A stretch of 18,145 bases of DNA. Origin: an uncultured Clostridia bacterium (GTDB taxonomy: Bacteria > Bacillota > Clostridia > Oscillospirales > Oscillospiraceae). Shown piece after piece: positions 1 through 7,374 of this stretch; the stretch's first letter is position 1, and every line of letters starts with the position of its first letter. The notes below the pieces were generated by a model. That model ran no database searches. It saw nothing but the letters and a program-made list of their open reading frames with translations, and was not told the origin of the DNA. Made by a program: the position numbers and the translations under genes. Location: positions 1 through 18,145 of the forward strand of contig CALADI010000036.1 of NCBI GenBank assembly GCA_937890525.1. Reading direction: 5' to 3'.

Positions 1-353
1 CGGCGGATCAGTTTGTCGGCACCCATGATTTTGCCGCTGTGCGCAGTGTGGGCACGGATGTGCGTTCTACAGTGCGGACAGTGTATTACTACAAGGTGGA
101 GCGAAGGGGAGATCTGATCGCTCTGCGTGTCTGCGCCAACGGATTCCTGTATAACATGGCGAGGGCCATGGCGGGGACGCTGGTCTATGCGGCAGAGGGG
201 AAAATCCTGCCGGAGCAGATCGGCAGTATCCTTGCATCGGGCAACCGCACCTCTGCCGGACCTACAGTACCTCCCGGGGGACTGTATATGACGCACCTGT
301 GGTATGATGATGACAAGGTGTCTTTTGAGGTGGAGAAGCCCCTTTCCTTTTAA
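1..353 (+). CDS. truA: tRNA pseudouridine(38-40) synthase TruA, C-terminal part (5' end outside window)
   Basis: TruA converts uridines 38-40 of the tRNA anticodon arm to pseudouridine in the cytoplasm. Reading from base 3 the frame is open to the TAA at 351-353. The translation carries the TruA signature FVGTHDFAAVRS near the window edge, then TVRTV and the C-terminal block NGFLYNMARAMAGTL, followed by RTSAGPTVPPGGLYM, which is the usual family ending. The catalytic aspartate lies in the missing N-terminal half and cannot be checked. The gene ends 93 bases before the ClpE-like gene, with a hairpin between them, so it probably ends its own transcription unit. Identification is firm from several consecutive conserved blocks. 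Confidence 0.95.
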   Translation, partial: ADQFVGTHDFAAVRSVGTDVRSTVRTVYYYKVERRGDLIALRVCANGFLYNMARAMAGTLVYAAEGKILPEQIGSILASGNRTSAGPTVPPGGLYMTHLWYDDDKVSFEVEKPLSF

Positions 354-366
354 GTTCATAATTTGT

Positions 367-397
367 TTGCCAAATTCTTTCGGAGGTGTGTTATACT
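367..397 (+). promoter_or_regulatory. Candidate promoter for the ClpE-like gene
   Basis: TTGCCA (367-372) and TATACT (392-397) are separated by 19 bases. The -10 is preceded by TG one base upstream (389-390), an extended -10 that would tolerate the long spacer. Transcription would begin around 404, inside the right arm of the hairpin, about 40 bases before the ATG at 447. No CtsR-type heptad repeat was recognised here. Confidence 0.45.
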
Positions 398-408
398 GCC
401 TCCGAAAG
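377..408 (+). terminator. Hairpin terminator after truA, overlapping the next promoter
   Basis: A perfect 10-bp inverted repeat, CTTTCGGAGG (377-386) and CCTCCGAAAG (399-408), encloses a 12-base loop and is followed by ATATTATTTT. It lies 24 bases after the truA stop. The T-tract is interrupted, so termination may be partial. The loop contains TATACT, the proposed -10 of the downstream gene. Confidence 0.6.
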
Positions 409-446
409 ATATTATTTTCCCGACTTCGGGGAAGGAGTGATTCCGA

Positions 447-2750
447 ATGCAGCCGAAATTATGTGTTAAGTGCAAAAAGAATGTAGCGGTTGTTTTTATT
501 TCCAAAATTGAAAATGGGGCGACTCTGAATGAAGGATACTGCCTGAAATGTGCCAGAAGCCTTGGCATCCCTCAGCTCAACGATGTGGTGCGGCAGATGG
601 GCATTTCGGAGGAGGATCTGGATCTTTTGACCGACGAGATGAGCAATATGTTTGCCCAGATCGACCGGGATCCGGATGGGGATGATGACGAAGTAGAGAG
701 TCAGACCGCCACCTTTCCGCTGCTGAATCAGTTATTCGGGTCGGACAGTATGGCACCCCGGCAGCCCCAAGAGCCCGCGGATCCTGCCAAGGAGAAGCAG
801 TCCGGCGAAACCGGAAAGAAATCCAAGAAAAACGGTGGAAAACATAAATTCCTGGATAGTTATTGTCTGAATCTCACCCAGAGAGCAAGAGAAGGACAGC
901 TTGACCGTGTCATCGGACGTGATATGGAGACCGAGCGTGTGATCCAGATCTTGAATCGCCGCCAGAAGAACAACCCCTGTCTGATCGGTGAACCGGGCGT
1001 TGGTAAAACCGCCATTGCAGAGGGTCTGGCCCAGCGGATCGTCGCCGGTGAGGTGCCCTATAAGCTGAAAGACAAAGAGGTTTTCCTGCTGGATCTGACG
1101 GCGCTGGTGGCGGGCACCCAGTTCCGCGGTCAGTTTGAGAGCCGCATGAAGAGCCTGATCGGTGAGATCAAGAGCTGCGGCAATATCATCCTTGTGATCG
1201 ACGAAGTCCACAATCTGGTGGGAGCAGGGGACGCCGAGGGGTCGATGAATGCGGCCAACATCCTCAAACCTGCCCTGTCCAGAGGGGAGATCCAAGTGAT
1301 CGGTGCCACCCCCTTTACGGAATACCGCAAGTATATCGAGAAGGATTCGGCGCTGGAACGGCGGTTCCAGCCGGTCTCTGTGGCAGAGCCTACCATTGAG
1401 GAAGCTTGCCAGATCATGCAGGGCATTGCCAAGAGCTATGCTGCCTTCCATGGCGTTACCATCAGCCCGGAGATCGCCCGTCAATGTGTGGTGCTGTCCG
1501 AGCGTTACATCACCGATCGCTTCCTGCCGGATAAAGCCATCGACCTGTTGGACGAAGCTTGCTCCGATGTGAACCTGCGCTCTAAGGAGATCTCCCAGCT
1601 TGCAGAACTGCGCAAGGAGCGGGATGACTATGAGTTAGAACTGCGGATGCTCACCGAGGATACGGAGAACGAGCATTACGAGCGGATCGCCACCCTGCGC
1701 AGCAAGCTGCTTCAAGTGGCCGCAAGGATCGAGGAACTGGAGCAGGTGCCGCCTCCTGCGGTGACGATGGAGAATCTGGCACGGATCATTGAATTGTGGA
1801 CGAAGATCCCTGCCAGCAAGATCAAGGCGCAGGAGTACCAGCAGATCAAGGGACTGGCTGACCGGCTTCGGGAGCATATCGTGGGTCAGGACGAGGCGGT
1901 GGATGCCGTCGCTCGGGCCATCCGCCGGAATCGAGTGGGGATCTCCCCTAAGAAGCGCCCTGTGTCCTTCATTTTCGTCGGTCCCACCGGCGTGGGTAAG
2001 ACGGAGCTGGTGAAGTGCCTTGCTTCCGATATGTTCGACAGCGTGGATTCGCTGATCCGCTTGGATATGTCGGAGTATATGGAGAAGCACACGGTTTCCA
2101 AGCTGATCGGATCTCCTCCCGGTTATGTGGGCTACGACGAAGCCGGGCAGCTGACGGAGAAGATCCGCCGCAAACCTTACAGCATCGTTCTGTTTGACGA
2201 GATCGAGAAGGCACACCCTGATGTTCTGAATATTCTGCTGCAGGTGCTGGATGACGGTCGGATCACCGACGCGCAGGGGCGGCTGGTCAACTTTGAGAAT
2301 ACCATCATCGTTATGACCTCCAATGCAGGTAGCGAGGGTCGGGTGGCCAGCGTGGGCTTTGGCAGAACTGCCACCGATCAAGTGAAGGATAAGACCATGA
2401 AGGCGCTGTCGGAATTCCTTAGACCGGAATTCTTGAACCGTGTGGATGAGATCATTACCTTCAATCACCTTTCGGAGGAGAATTTCCGTGGCATCGCGGA
2501 TATCATGCTCCGGGAGCTGGCGCAGAGCCTTGCCGGTCGTGGTCTGGAATTGACATGGGATGACAGCGTGCGGGAATTCCTTGTGAAGAAGGCATACTCC
2601 ACGGTGTACGGTGCCCGGAATCTCCGGCGTACCATCCAGCGGGAGTTGGAGGATCCCATCTCCGAAGCAATCATCGACAGCTTCGAAAAGCCCATCCATT
2701 CCATCGGAGTCCATGCTCCGGATGGCAGCATCCAACTGGATATCGTGTAA
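447..2750 (+). CDS. ClpE/ClpC-like AAA+ unfoldase with N-terminal zinc finger
   Basis: A Hsp100 ATPase that probably unfolds proteins and feeds them to ClpP. The 767-residue product starts with a four-cysteine zinc finger (C6, C9, C32, C35) like those of ClpE and McsA, in place of the double Clp_N repeat of ClpC. A charged low-complexity linker (about 73-133) follows. The first AAA+ domain has Walker A GEPGVGKT at 181-188 and Walker B ILVIDE at 248-253. A short helical, coiled-coil-like middle domain spans about 380-435. The second AAA+ domain has GPTGVGKT at 512-519, IVLFDE at 580-585 and the sensor-2 block GARNLRR at 722-728. VGF at 636-638 fits the ClpP-docking tripeptide. The ATG at 447 has AAGGAG 8-13 bases upstream. 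Architecture favours ClpE, but the mid-domain is shorter than in ClpC and naming between the two is uncertain, so no symbol is given. All ATPase motifs are intact. Confidence 0.9.
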   Translation: MQPKLCVKCKKNVAVVFISKIENGATLNEGYCLKCARSLGIPQLNDVVRQMGISEEDLDLLTDEMSNMFAQIDRDPDGDDDEVESQTATFPLLNQLFGSDSMAPRQPQEPADPAKEKQSGETGKKSKKNGGKHKFLDSYCLNLTQRAREGQLDRVIGRDMETERVIQILNRRQKNNPCLIGEPGVGKTAIAEGLAQRIVAGEVPYKLKDKEVFLLDLTALVAGTQFRGQFESRMKSLIGEIKSCGNIILVIDEVHNLVGAGDAEGSMNAANILKPALSRGEIQVIGATPFTEYRKYIEKDSALERRFQPVSVAEPTIEEACQIMQGIAKSYAAFHGVTISPEIARQCVVLSERYITDRFLPDKAIDLLDEACSDVNLRSKEISQLAELRKERDDYELELRMLTEDTENEHYERIATLRSKLLQVAARIEELEQVPPPAVTMENLARIIELWTKIPASKIKAQEYQQIKGLADRLREHIVGQDEAVDAVARAIRRNRVGISPKKRPVSFIFVGPTGVGKTELVKCLASDMFDSVDSLIRLDMSEYMEKHTVSKLIGSPPGYVGYDEAGQLTEKIRRKPYSIVLFDEIEKAHPDVLNILLQVLDDGRITDAQGRLVNFENTIIVMTSNAGSEGRVASVGFGRTATDQVKDKTMKALSEFLRPEFLNRVDEIITFNHLSEENFRGIADIMLRELAQSLAGRGLELTWDDSVREFLVKKAYSTVYGARNLRRTIQRELEDPISEAIIDSFEKPIHSIGVHAPDGSIQLDIV

Positions 2751-2752
2751 CG

Positions 2753-2780
2753 AAAAAGGCGCCGATTTCGGCGCCTTTTT
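2753..2780. terminator. Bidirectional Rho-independent terminator
   Basis: AAAAA (2753-2757), then a GC stem GGCGCCG (2758-2764) / CGGCGCC (2769-2775) with an ATTT loop, then TTTTT (2776-2780). It starts 2 bases after the stop of the ClpE-like gene. It also lies directly downstream of the small minus-strand gene, so it can end transcription from both sides. Confidence 0.9.
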
Positions 2781-2781
2781 C

Positions 2782-2952
2782 TCACTTGGTGATCTCGTCG
2801 AGTACCTTCTCTGCCACCTCTGTGGCTGCGTTCTCTACCTTATCTGCGGCTTTGGAGACCATTTTCTTTGCGCTGCAATGTTCCGGCAGCATCATTGTGG
2901 CCATGGCGCCGGCAGCCAGTCCGACACCCATGGCAATGGGCCATGCTTTCAT
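2782..2952 (-). CDS. Small hypothetical protein, 56 residues, membrane-tethered amphipathic helix
   Basis: Function unknown. The start is the ATG at 2952-2950, because GGAGG lies 8 bases upstream on the minus strand; an upstream in-frame Met has no such site. Residues 4-22 form an Ala/Gly/Met-rich hydrophobic segment that could insert in the membrane. Residues 27-56 (from SAKKMVSKAADKVENA onward) form an Ala/Lys/Glu helix with heptad character, reminiscent of YtxH-like small stress proteins. The gene is convergent with the ClpE-like gene and shares its terminator. A minus-strand ATTATA element at 2971-2976 could be part of its promoter, but no clear -35 was found. Reality of the gene rests on the ribosome site and the terminator; the family link is tentative. 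Confidence 0.65.
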   Translation of the reverse strand: MKAWPIAMGVGLAAGAMATMMLPEHCSAKKMVSKAADKVENAATEVAEKVLDEITK

Positions 2953-3047
2953 TGTTTCGTCCTCCTCTGTTATAATGTGCGCTTGCACACCAGTAGTATG
3001 TCCGAATCGGGAAAAATCAAGATGGAAAATCTTATTTAACGGTTTTC

Positions 3048-3076
3048 TTCGACAATGGGATATGATACAATATAAA
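3048..3076 (+). promoter_or_regulatory. Candidate promoter for the PyrF-like gene
   Basis: TTCGAC (3048-3053) and TATAAA (3071-3076) are 17 bases apart. A start near 3083 would leave a very short leader carrying the strong GGGGAGGGG ribosome site before the ATG at 3099. The match to consensus is modest. Confidence 0.35.
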
Positions 3077-3098
3077 AAACGACAGGGGAGGGGCTGCT

Positions 3099-3956
3099 AT
3101 GTCCATCGATGTGCTTCAGAATCGTATTCGCAAATTCAAGAATCCGTCGGCGCTGATTTTGGCGCCGGTATATGATTTTTTGCCGGAGGGCTATGACAAG
3201 ACTGCTTCGGGCGTGGGAGATTACTGCGAGGAGCTGTTGGATGCGCTGAAAGACATTGTCCCGGCGATCCGGGTGGATTTTGCGTCTTTTGCTCTCCTTG
3301 GCGGAGATGGGAGCGGACAGCTTCACAGAGTCATGCACCGTGCAAAAGAACTGGGCTATTATGTGATCCTCGACTGGATGATGCTGGAAAAGCCGGGAGC
3401 TGCCGCCGATCGAGCCACCCAGCTTTTGACCGGGGATACTTTTGCCTGCGATGGGCTGACCCTCTGCCCCTATGCGGGGACAGACTGCATCAAGCCCTAT
3501 GTTCAGGCGGCGGCACAGGGTAAGAAGGATCTATTTGTTGCCATCAAGACAGCTAACAAGTCCGGTCGGGAATTGCAGGATCTGCAAACGGGCGGGCGTC
3601 TGGTACATATGGCGGCGGCGGACTACCTCAGCCCGTGGACGGAGTCTGCCATCGAGCGCTGCGGCTACTCCCGAGTCAGCGCCATGGTGGGGGCGAACAG
3701 CGCCACGATGCTCCGCACCATTCGAAAGAAATATCCCAATCTGTTCTTGCTGGTGGACGGATTGGATGTGTCGGGCGCCAATGCCCGGAATGCCTCCTGT
3801 GGATTTGACAGCTTGGGGCACGGGGCGTTGTGCTGTGCCGGCAGTTCCATCATGGGCGCATGGAAGGAGCATCCGGAGCTTTCACCGTTGGAAGCGGCGG
3901 TGGAGTCTGCCGAGCGGATGAAGCGCAACATCACCCGGTATGTGACCATTCTATGA
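3099..3956 (+). CDS. Orotidine 5'-phosphate decarboxylase-like protein lacking the catalytic motif
   Basis: The 285-residue protein follows the type-2 PyrF fold order by eye. The block IPAIRVDFASF-like stretch near 55-65 matches the AIKPNIAFFE strand. VILDW at 89-93 matches the VILDAKRGDIG strand. DGLTLCPYAGTDCIKPY (118-134) matches the phosphate-site block, and FVAIKTANKSGRELQDLQ (146-163) is nearly canonical. The catalytic K-D-K-D tetrad is not kept: in the aligned stretch DWMMLEK (92-98) Asp92 remains but the key Lys is Met94 and the second Asp is Glu97, and the first Lys is Arg57. It therefore probably does not decarboxylate OMP. It may be a repurposed ligand-binding or regulatory paralog. 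It stands alone, with no pyr genes around it. A strong GGGGAGGGG site supports the ATG at 3099. Alignment is mine and unverified by search. Confidence 0.75.
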   Translation: MSIDVLQNRIRKFKNPSALILAPVYDFLPEGYDKTASGVGDYCEELLDALKDIVPAIRVDFASFALLGGDGSGQLHRVMHRAKELGYYVILDWMMLEKPGAAADRATQLLTGDTFACDGLTLCPYAGTDCIKPYVQAAAQGKKDLFVAIKTANKSGRELQDLQTGGRLVHMAAADYLSPWTESAIERCGYSRVSAMVGANSATMLRTIRKKYPNLFLLVDGLDVSGANARNASCGFDSLGHGALCCAGSSIMGAWKEHPELSPLEAAVESAERMKRNITRYVTIL

Positions 3957-4103
3957 TATCCCTTTTCCGGGATACAAGGATTCTGCTCATAATGACCTTG
4001 GCAATTTCCGTTATCTTCTGTTTTTTCGCTTCGTCATAAGCGCAGCCCCAGATGAGACTTCATAATCCTCTATTGATATGTGTGTATGTGTGCTATTTTT
4101 ATG

Positions 4104-4149
4104 TAATATAAAAGTACGATAACGAAATTGCTATCGTACTTTTATATTA
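4104..4149. terminator. Long perfect inverted repeat, bidirectional terminator
   Basis: An 18-bp perfect inverted repeat (4104-4121 and 4132-4149) with a 10-base loop. The arms carry AAAA on one side and TTTT on the other, so the hairpin can terminate in both directions. It lies 28 bases past the end of the reconstructed minus-strand nuclease gene and about 150 bases after the PyrF-like gene. Confidence 0.75.
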
Positions 4150-4177
4150 AATGACTGATACTCAGTTTATACAGCGT

Positions 4178-5359
4178 TCACTTGATATTTTCCCATTGTG
4201 ATAGAAACTGTTCAATATCCATGGCATATGTCAAGGCATCACTGACCAAAATTACATTAAATGGCTAAAATATCTATCAATCCATTTTTTAAAATCGCAA
4301 TATCGGCGATACATTGGATTTCATCAAGATCTGCAATAGATACAAGGCTGCAAGTCAAGCAATCAAACAAATAGATATTAAATGTGTCGATCACCAGGAC
4401 AAAATTATTATGTATGATTTCTGGGAATGCTGTTTTATTCTCTCTCAAGATTATGTAGTCTGTCATACAGTATTGCAACAATTGCATCGGCAGGTTCCTT
4501 TCTGCCGCAATATTGAGTTTTATTTCTACTGGCAAGTATTTTCCTTCAATTCTAATTACATTATCCGCAAAATATCGCTGTGATTTATTTTTATGCAAGG
4601 ACATTCTCTATAATATGTTTTATTATCCCCCAAATATTTGAGAAAATAATCAACAAAATATGTACGGAATTGTAATTCTAAAAAGAAGGATCTGCGATAT
4701 CTAGAAGAAAGCTCTAACCAGTTTTCCGTGGAAATCTTGGAAAGAGGAATGACCGTCGATATACTTTCTTTGAAAAAATAAGGTATAGAATTCTTGTTTG
4801 TGATTAGTTGCTTTAATTTATCATATTCTTTTCCAAATACAGGTGTAATGCCACTTTGTCTTGATATTGTAATAAAATCACGAAACTCTGATATATTTAT
4901 CGGGATCGGAAGGCAACACAAGTTGCTGATTTTCGCATATATTTTTGATTTCCAATGTAACTTCTGCTGGTAATCAATCAGCAAATCATCATGGAATGGG
5001 GCGCCTTCTACCATACCAATAGCAAAAATCTTTCCCCCATATTGTTTATACAGCTCTTTTCCATGAAAAAGCGCTTTAATCAATTTTTCATAGGAACTGT
5101 TCGAATATAATTGTTTCGTATGCTCTAATTCAGAAAAAAGCTTGGAAATTGTAGAATTTGATGTTTTGCTGTGCATAAAAAACACAATGTCTCCTACTTT
5201 AGTCCATTTAGGAACTGTCCATTCCACATATCCTGATATTCTTGCTTCGTATAGAATATCTTCAATGTCAAAATTCCCTCGTTCGTCAATAAACCATTCT
5301 ACTTCTTCTAGTGTTTTCGGAAAAGCAATATTATTAATGTGTGCTTGTACTTCATTCAT
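4178..5359 (-). pseudogene. Frameshifted PUA/EVE-like plus PD-(D/E)xK nuclease-like protein
   Basis: Three overlapping minus-strand frames join into one protein of about 393 residues. The first runs from the ATG at 5359, backed by GGAGAG 8 bases upstream, to a stop at 4556. A missing A in an A5 run (4588-4592) moves to the second frame, which ends at 4257. A surplus T near 4265 then leads to a third frame ending in QFLSQWENIK at the TGA at 4178-4180. In the N-terminal part VGDIVFFMHSK (about 55-65) and KIFAIGMVEGAP (about 110-121) resemble PUA-like EVE or ASCH domains. The second part reads ADNVIRIEGKYLPVEIKLNI, with D...E-x-K spacing typical of PD-(D/E)xK nucleases, followed by MQLLQYC. A modification-dependent restriction enzyme is a plausible ancestor, but this is inference. 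Two indels make a pseudogene likelier than sequencing error; either remains possible. Confidence 0.65.
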
Positions 5360-5503
5360 CCTAATCTCTCTCCACTCAGTCAACGATCACCAAAAAAGGC
5401 TTTAATTATCAATTTCATAGGAATCCTAACGCCACTTTTATGCCCGACTGCCAATTCCTGTCTCGGACAAAGTCCCACGCTGCAAGTAAGGAAGACCGTG
5501 CAT

Positions 5504-5821
5504 TTATTTGATGCTGCTGTGGACACATAGGTGCACGATCAAGATGTAAAATAAGAGGATGCATGCGCAGAATAATCCGGTAAGGCTGGAGTTCACAGCC
5601 ATTTCTGTTATCTCTGCCAGCATAGACAGGGCGGTGAGAAGGACGCCCAGCCATGCGCCGATGGCTATGCATTTGAGCACAATAGGAACTTGGTTGGGTG
5701 AATAATGTTTGGCAAGTTGATTTTTCACTTTGGAACTGGGTTTACTCAATCGGATGGCATGATAGAGATAGAAGCCAATCCATCCTACAGGTACACAGTA
5801 TTGCGCAACGAATCTCATCAT
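5504..5821 (-). CDS. Small hypothetical membrane protein, 105 residues
   Basis: Not recognised. The product has three hydrophobic stretches: about residues 5-23 (QYCVPVGWIGFYLYHAI), 48-70 (IVLKCIAIGAWLGVLLTALS) and 82-102 (LTGLFCACILLFYILIVHL). The Lys/Ser-rich linker at about 25-45 is probably cytoplasmic. The ATG at 5821 is preferred because AAGGTGG lies 10 bases upstream on the minus strand; a GTG two codons earlier is too close to that site. It sits between the AT-rich island and the damaged LysR gene, with no clear functional partner. An imperfect inverted repeat lies upstream at 5904-5931. Confidence 0.6.
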   Translation of the reverse strand: MMRFVAQYCVPVGWIGFYLYHAIRLSKPSSKVKNQLAKHYSPNQVPIVLKCIAIGAWLGVLLTALSMLAEITEMAVNSSLTGLFCACILLFYILIVHLCVHSSIK

Positions 5822-5903
5822 GATCACTTCACCACCTTAAGATGTGTAGGATATTCCGAGTGAAAATTCCGTTTTCATTTCTATATTCAAACAATACCAT
5901 AAA

Positions 5904-5931
5904 ATCCATAGTAGTGCAACTATTTATGGAT
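5904..5931. repeat. Imperfect inverted repeat upstream of the small membrane protein gene
   Basis: ATCCATA (5904-5910) with TAGT (5912-5915) pairs with ACTA (5919-5922) and TATGGAT (5925-5931), a three-base loop and small bulges. It could be an operator or a weak terminator. No function is assigned. Confidence 0.35.
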
Positions 5932-5955
5932 GTCATAAAAACAAATACCCAAAGG

Positions 5956-5976
5956 GGGGCAGGAGTTTCCTGCCCC
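5956..5976 (-). terminator. Terminator after the LysR-like gene
   Basis: A 9-bp GC-rich stem (GGGGCAGGA 5956-5964, TCCTGCCCC 5968-5976) with a three-base loop lies just past the LysR stop. On the minus strand it is followed by a T-rich stretch running into TTTTT. Confidence 0.7.
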
Positions 5977-5981
5977 TGTTG

Positions 5982-6762
5982 CTATATTGCGGCATGGGGA
6001 TCTTTTTGCCGAAAGATAGCCACAAGCCGCTCCGCTACATCCCAAATTGGAGGCTCCAGCCATTTGTCATACAGAGTGCAAAGATACAGGGCTTGATACC
6101 GGTTTTCCAGCGGAACAAAGGTGATCTCTGGGTGTATGGTGCCCAATTCAGCGGTGGTGACGGTGATCTCTCCTCCGGCGGCCACCAGATCCAGAGCGAT
6201 TTGCGGATATGTCTGAAGCATATCCGGGGAAACAGAGGGTAAGAGCGCCAGAGGGAGATCTTCCGGCACAGCGGCATACAAGGGTTTGCGGCACAGTCTG
6301 CGGAAATGGGGACTGCGATCTCGCAGGGATTCGCTGACGATGGCCATGTCCAGTCGCTCCTGACGCAGAAGATCCAGCAGGTGAGGGGAGGAATCTTCCG
6401 TGATCTCAAAGACATCCCGAGGCTCCTGCTTAAGACAGCGCAGCAACTCTGCGGCGGCGTTGCCTGCCAATGCGCCGGACACGATCCCCAGACGCATGGG
6501 GATGGGAGCGCCTGCACCCCCGGAGCGGAGGATATTGGTGGCGAATCGGATCTCTTCAAGGGCTTCTGAAACTTTTCTCTGGAAAAAGCGTCCCTGTTCG
6601 GTGAGCCGGATATTCCGCCCAACTTTTTCAAACAGACAAACGCCAAGTTCATCCTCCAACTGGCGTATGGCACTGCTGAGGGATGGCTGGGTGATCCCCA
6701 GCCGGGCAGCGGCTTGGGGATGCGCCCGTAAAAGCAAAATAGAACAGTACTGCGTATCGTAT
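5982..6762 (-). pseudogene. LysR-family transcriptional regulator with damaged 5' end
   Basis: LysR proteins bind DNA through an N-terminal winged helix-turn-helix and sense small ligands with a periplasmic-binding-like domain. The frame from 6737 to 5982 (251 codons) has GITQPSLSSAIRQLEDELG, the helix-turn-helix core, then FEKVGRNIRLTEQG and a full-length effector domain. It lacks the first 15-20 residues and its only start is a TTG with no ribosome site. A neighbouring minus frame just upstream reads VLFYFAFTGASPSR, which looks like the missing LysR start. The two frames would join at about 6708-6714, where one copy of a GCCGC pair seems to have been lost. That frame also lacks an ATG. A pseudogene is most likely, though an unusual start or assembly error is possible. 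The target genes are unknown. Confidence 0.6.
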
Positions 6763-6775
6763 CTACAAAAATTAC

Positions 6776-6811
6776 AAAACGGGGACAGATTATATTATCT
6801 ATCCCCGTTTT
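6776..6811 (-). terminator. Strong hairpin with T-rich tail on the minus strand
   Basis: AAAACGGGGA (6776-6785) pairs perfectly with TCCCCGTTTT (6802-6811), and four further inner pairs form after one mismatch. On the minus strand the stem is followed by a T-rich stretch. No gene was found between it and the tmRNA terminator (6812-6954), so it is either a second tmRNA terminator or belongs to an unseen short transcript. Confidence 0.55.
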
Positions 6812-6954
6812 GGTGCTTACAGCAGAATTTCATTAGCAAATTCATTGTCATTTTGAGTTATTCATTGCCAAATTTGATTGCATATAGGAAAATTCTGTTA
6901 AATTATGCGAAATATATACATACGGGAAAGTGATGATTTACCCGCAAATGCATC

Positions 6955-6990
6955 AAAAAACCGCCCAAAACGAATGTTTCGAGCGGTTTT
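6955..6990 (-). terminator. Terminator of tmRNA
   Basis: On the minus strand AAAACCGC (6990-6983) pairs with GCGGTTTT (6964-6957), and the T run continues to 6955. It starts 5 bases beyond the 3' CCA end of the tmRNA. Confidence 0.8.
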
Positions 6991-6994
6991 GTCA

Positions 6995-7342
6995 TGGTGG
7001 AGGCGAGGGGAGTTGAACCCCTGTCCGAAAGCAACTTGGAAAGAACTTCTCCGGGTGCAGTTTGTTATTTACATTCCCTTGACCGGACGGGAACAAACAC
7101 CCTGCCGGTTTTGGTAGCTTCATAATGCATGGTACGCGCAAAGCTTTGCGTACGCACGGTCTCCACTCAGATCACACCCGAGCCCGGCTCGTGGACCTTC
7201 CGGGGCGGATGGGCGCCTAATTAGGCAGCCAGAGCAACGTTAGAGTTGTCAGTTAAATTTAAAAATTGCCCGTTTTATCGTGGTCAGGCGCCACGACCCG
7301 CTATTCCAGCCTCACTACCCCCGTCGAAACCGGTACGCCCCC
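6995..7342 (-). ncRNA. ssrA: Transfer-messenger RNA (tmRNA)
   Basis: tmRNA rescues stalled ribosomes by acting first as alanyl-tRNA, then as mRNA for a degradation tag, with SmpB as partner. The minus-strand 5' end GGGGGCGTACCGGTTTCGAC (from 7342) is the classic tmRNA start. The 3' end has the T-arm GGTTCAACTCC and closes with CGCCTCCACCA at 6995. The two ends pair as an acceptor stem with one G-U pair. The tag reading frame lies at 7250-7221 and reads DNSNVALAA then TAA, similar to the NVALAA ending of Bacillus; the exact resume codon (GAC) is inferred. It is a one-piece tmRNA of about 348 nt. smpB lies upstream on the same strand with one gene between. Confidence 0.96.
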
Positions 7343-7374
7343 ATATAGAAAAGGGAAGGGAAATGGGCGGTGGA

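Larger units (their letters stand above)
3957..5503. other. AT-rich island, probable foreign insertion
   Basis: Base composition drops sharply here: A/T runs dominate, while genes on both sides are GC-rich. The island holds one broken minus-strand gene (4178-5359) and its terminator. Bases 3957-4103 and 5360-5503 show no convincing gene. No transposase, integrase or flanking target-site duplication was recognised. Confidence 0.6.

Noticed and set aside
3957..3985. TATCCC/GGGATA hairpin just after the PyrF-like gene
   Set aside because: A six-pair stem without a T tract; too weak to call a terminator when a much stronger one follows at 4104-4149.
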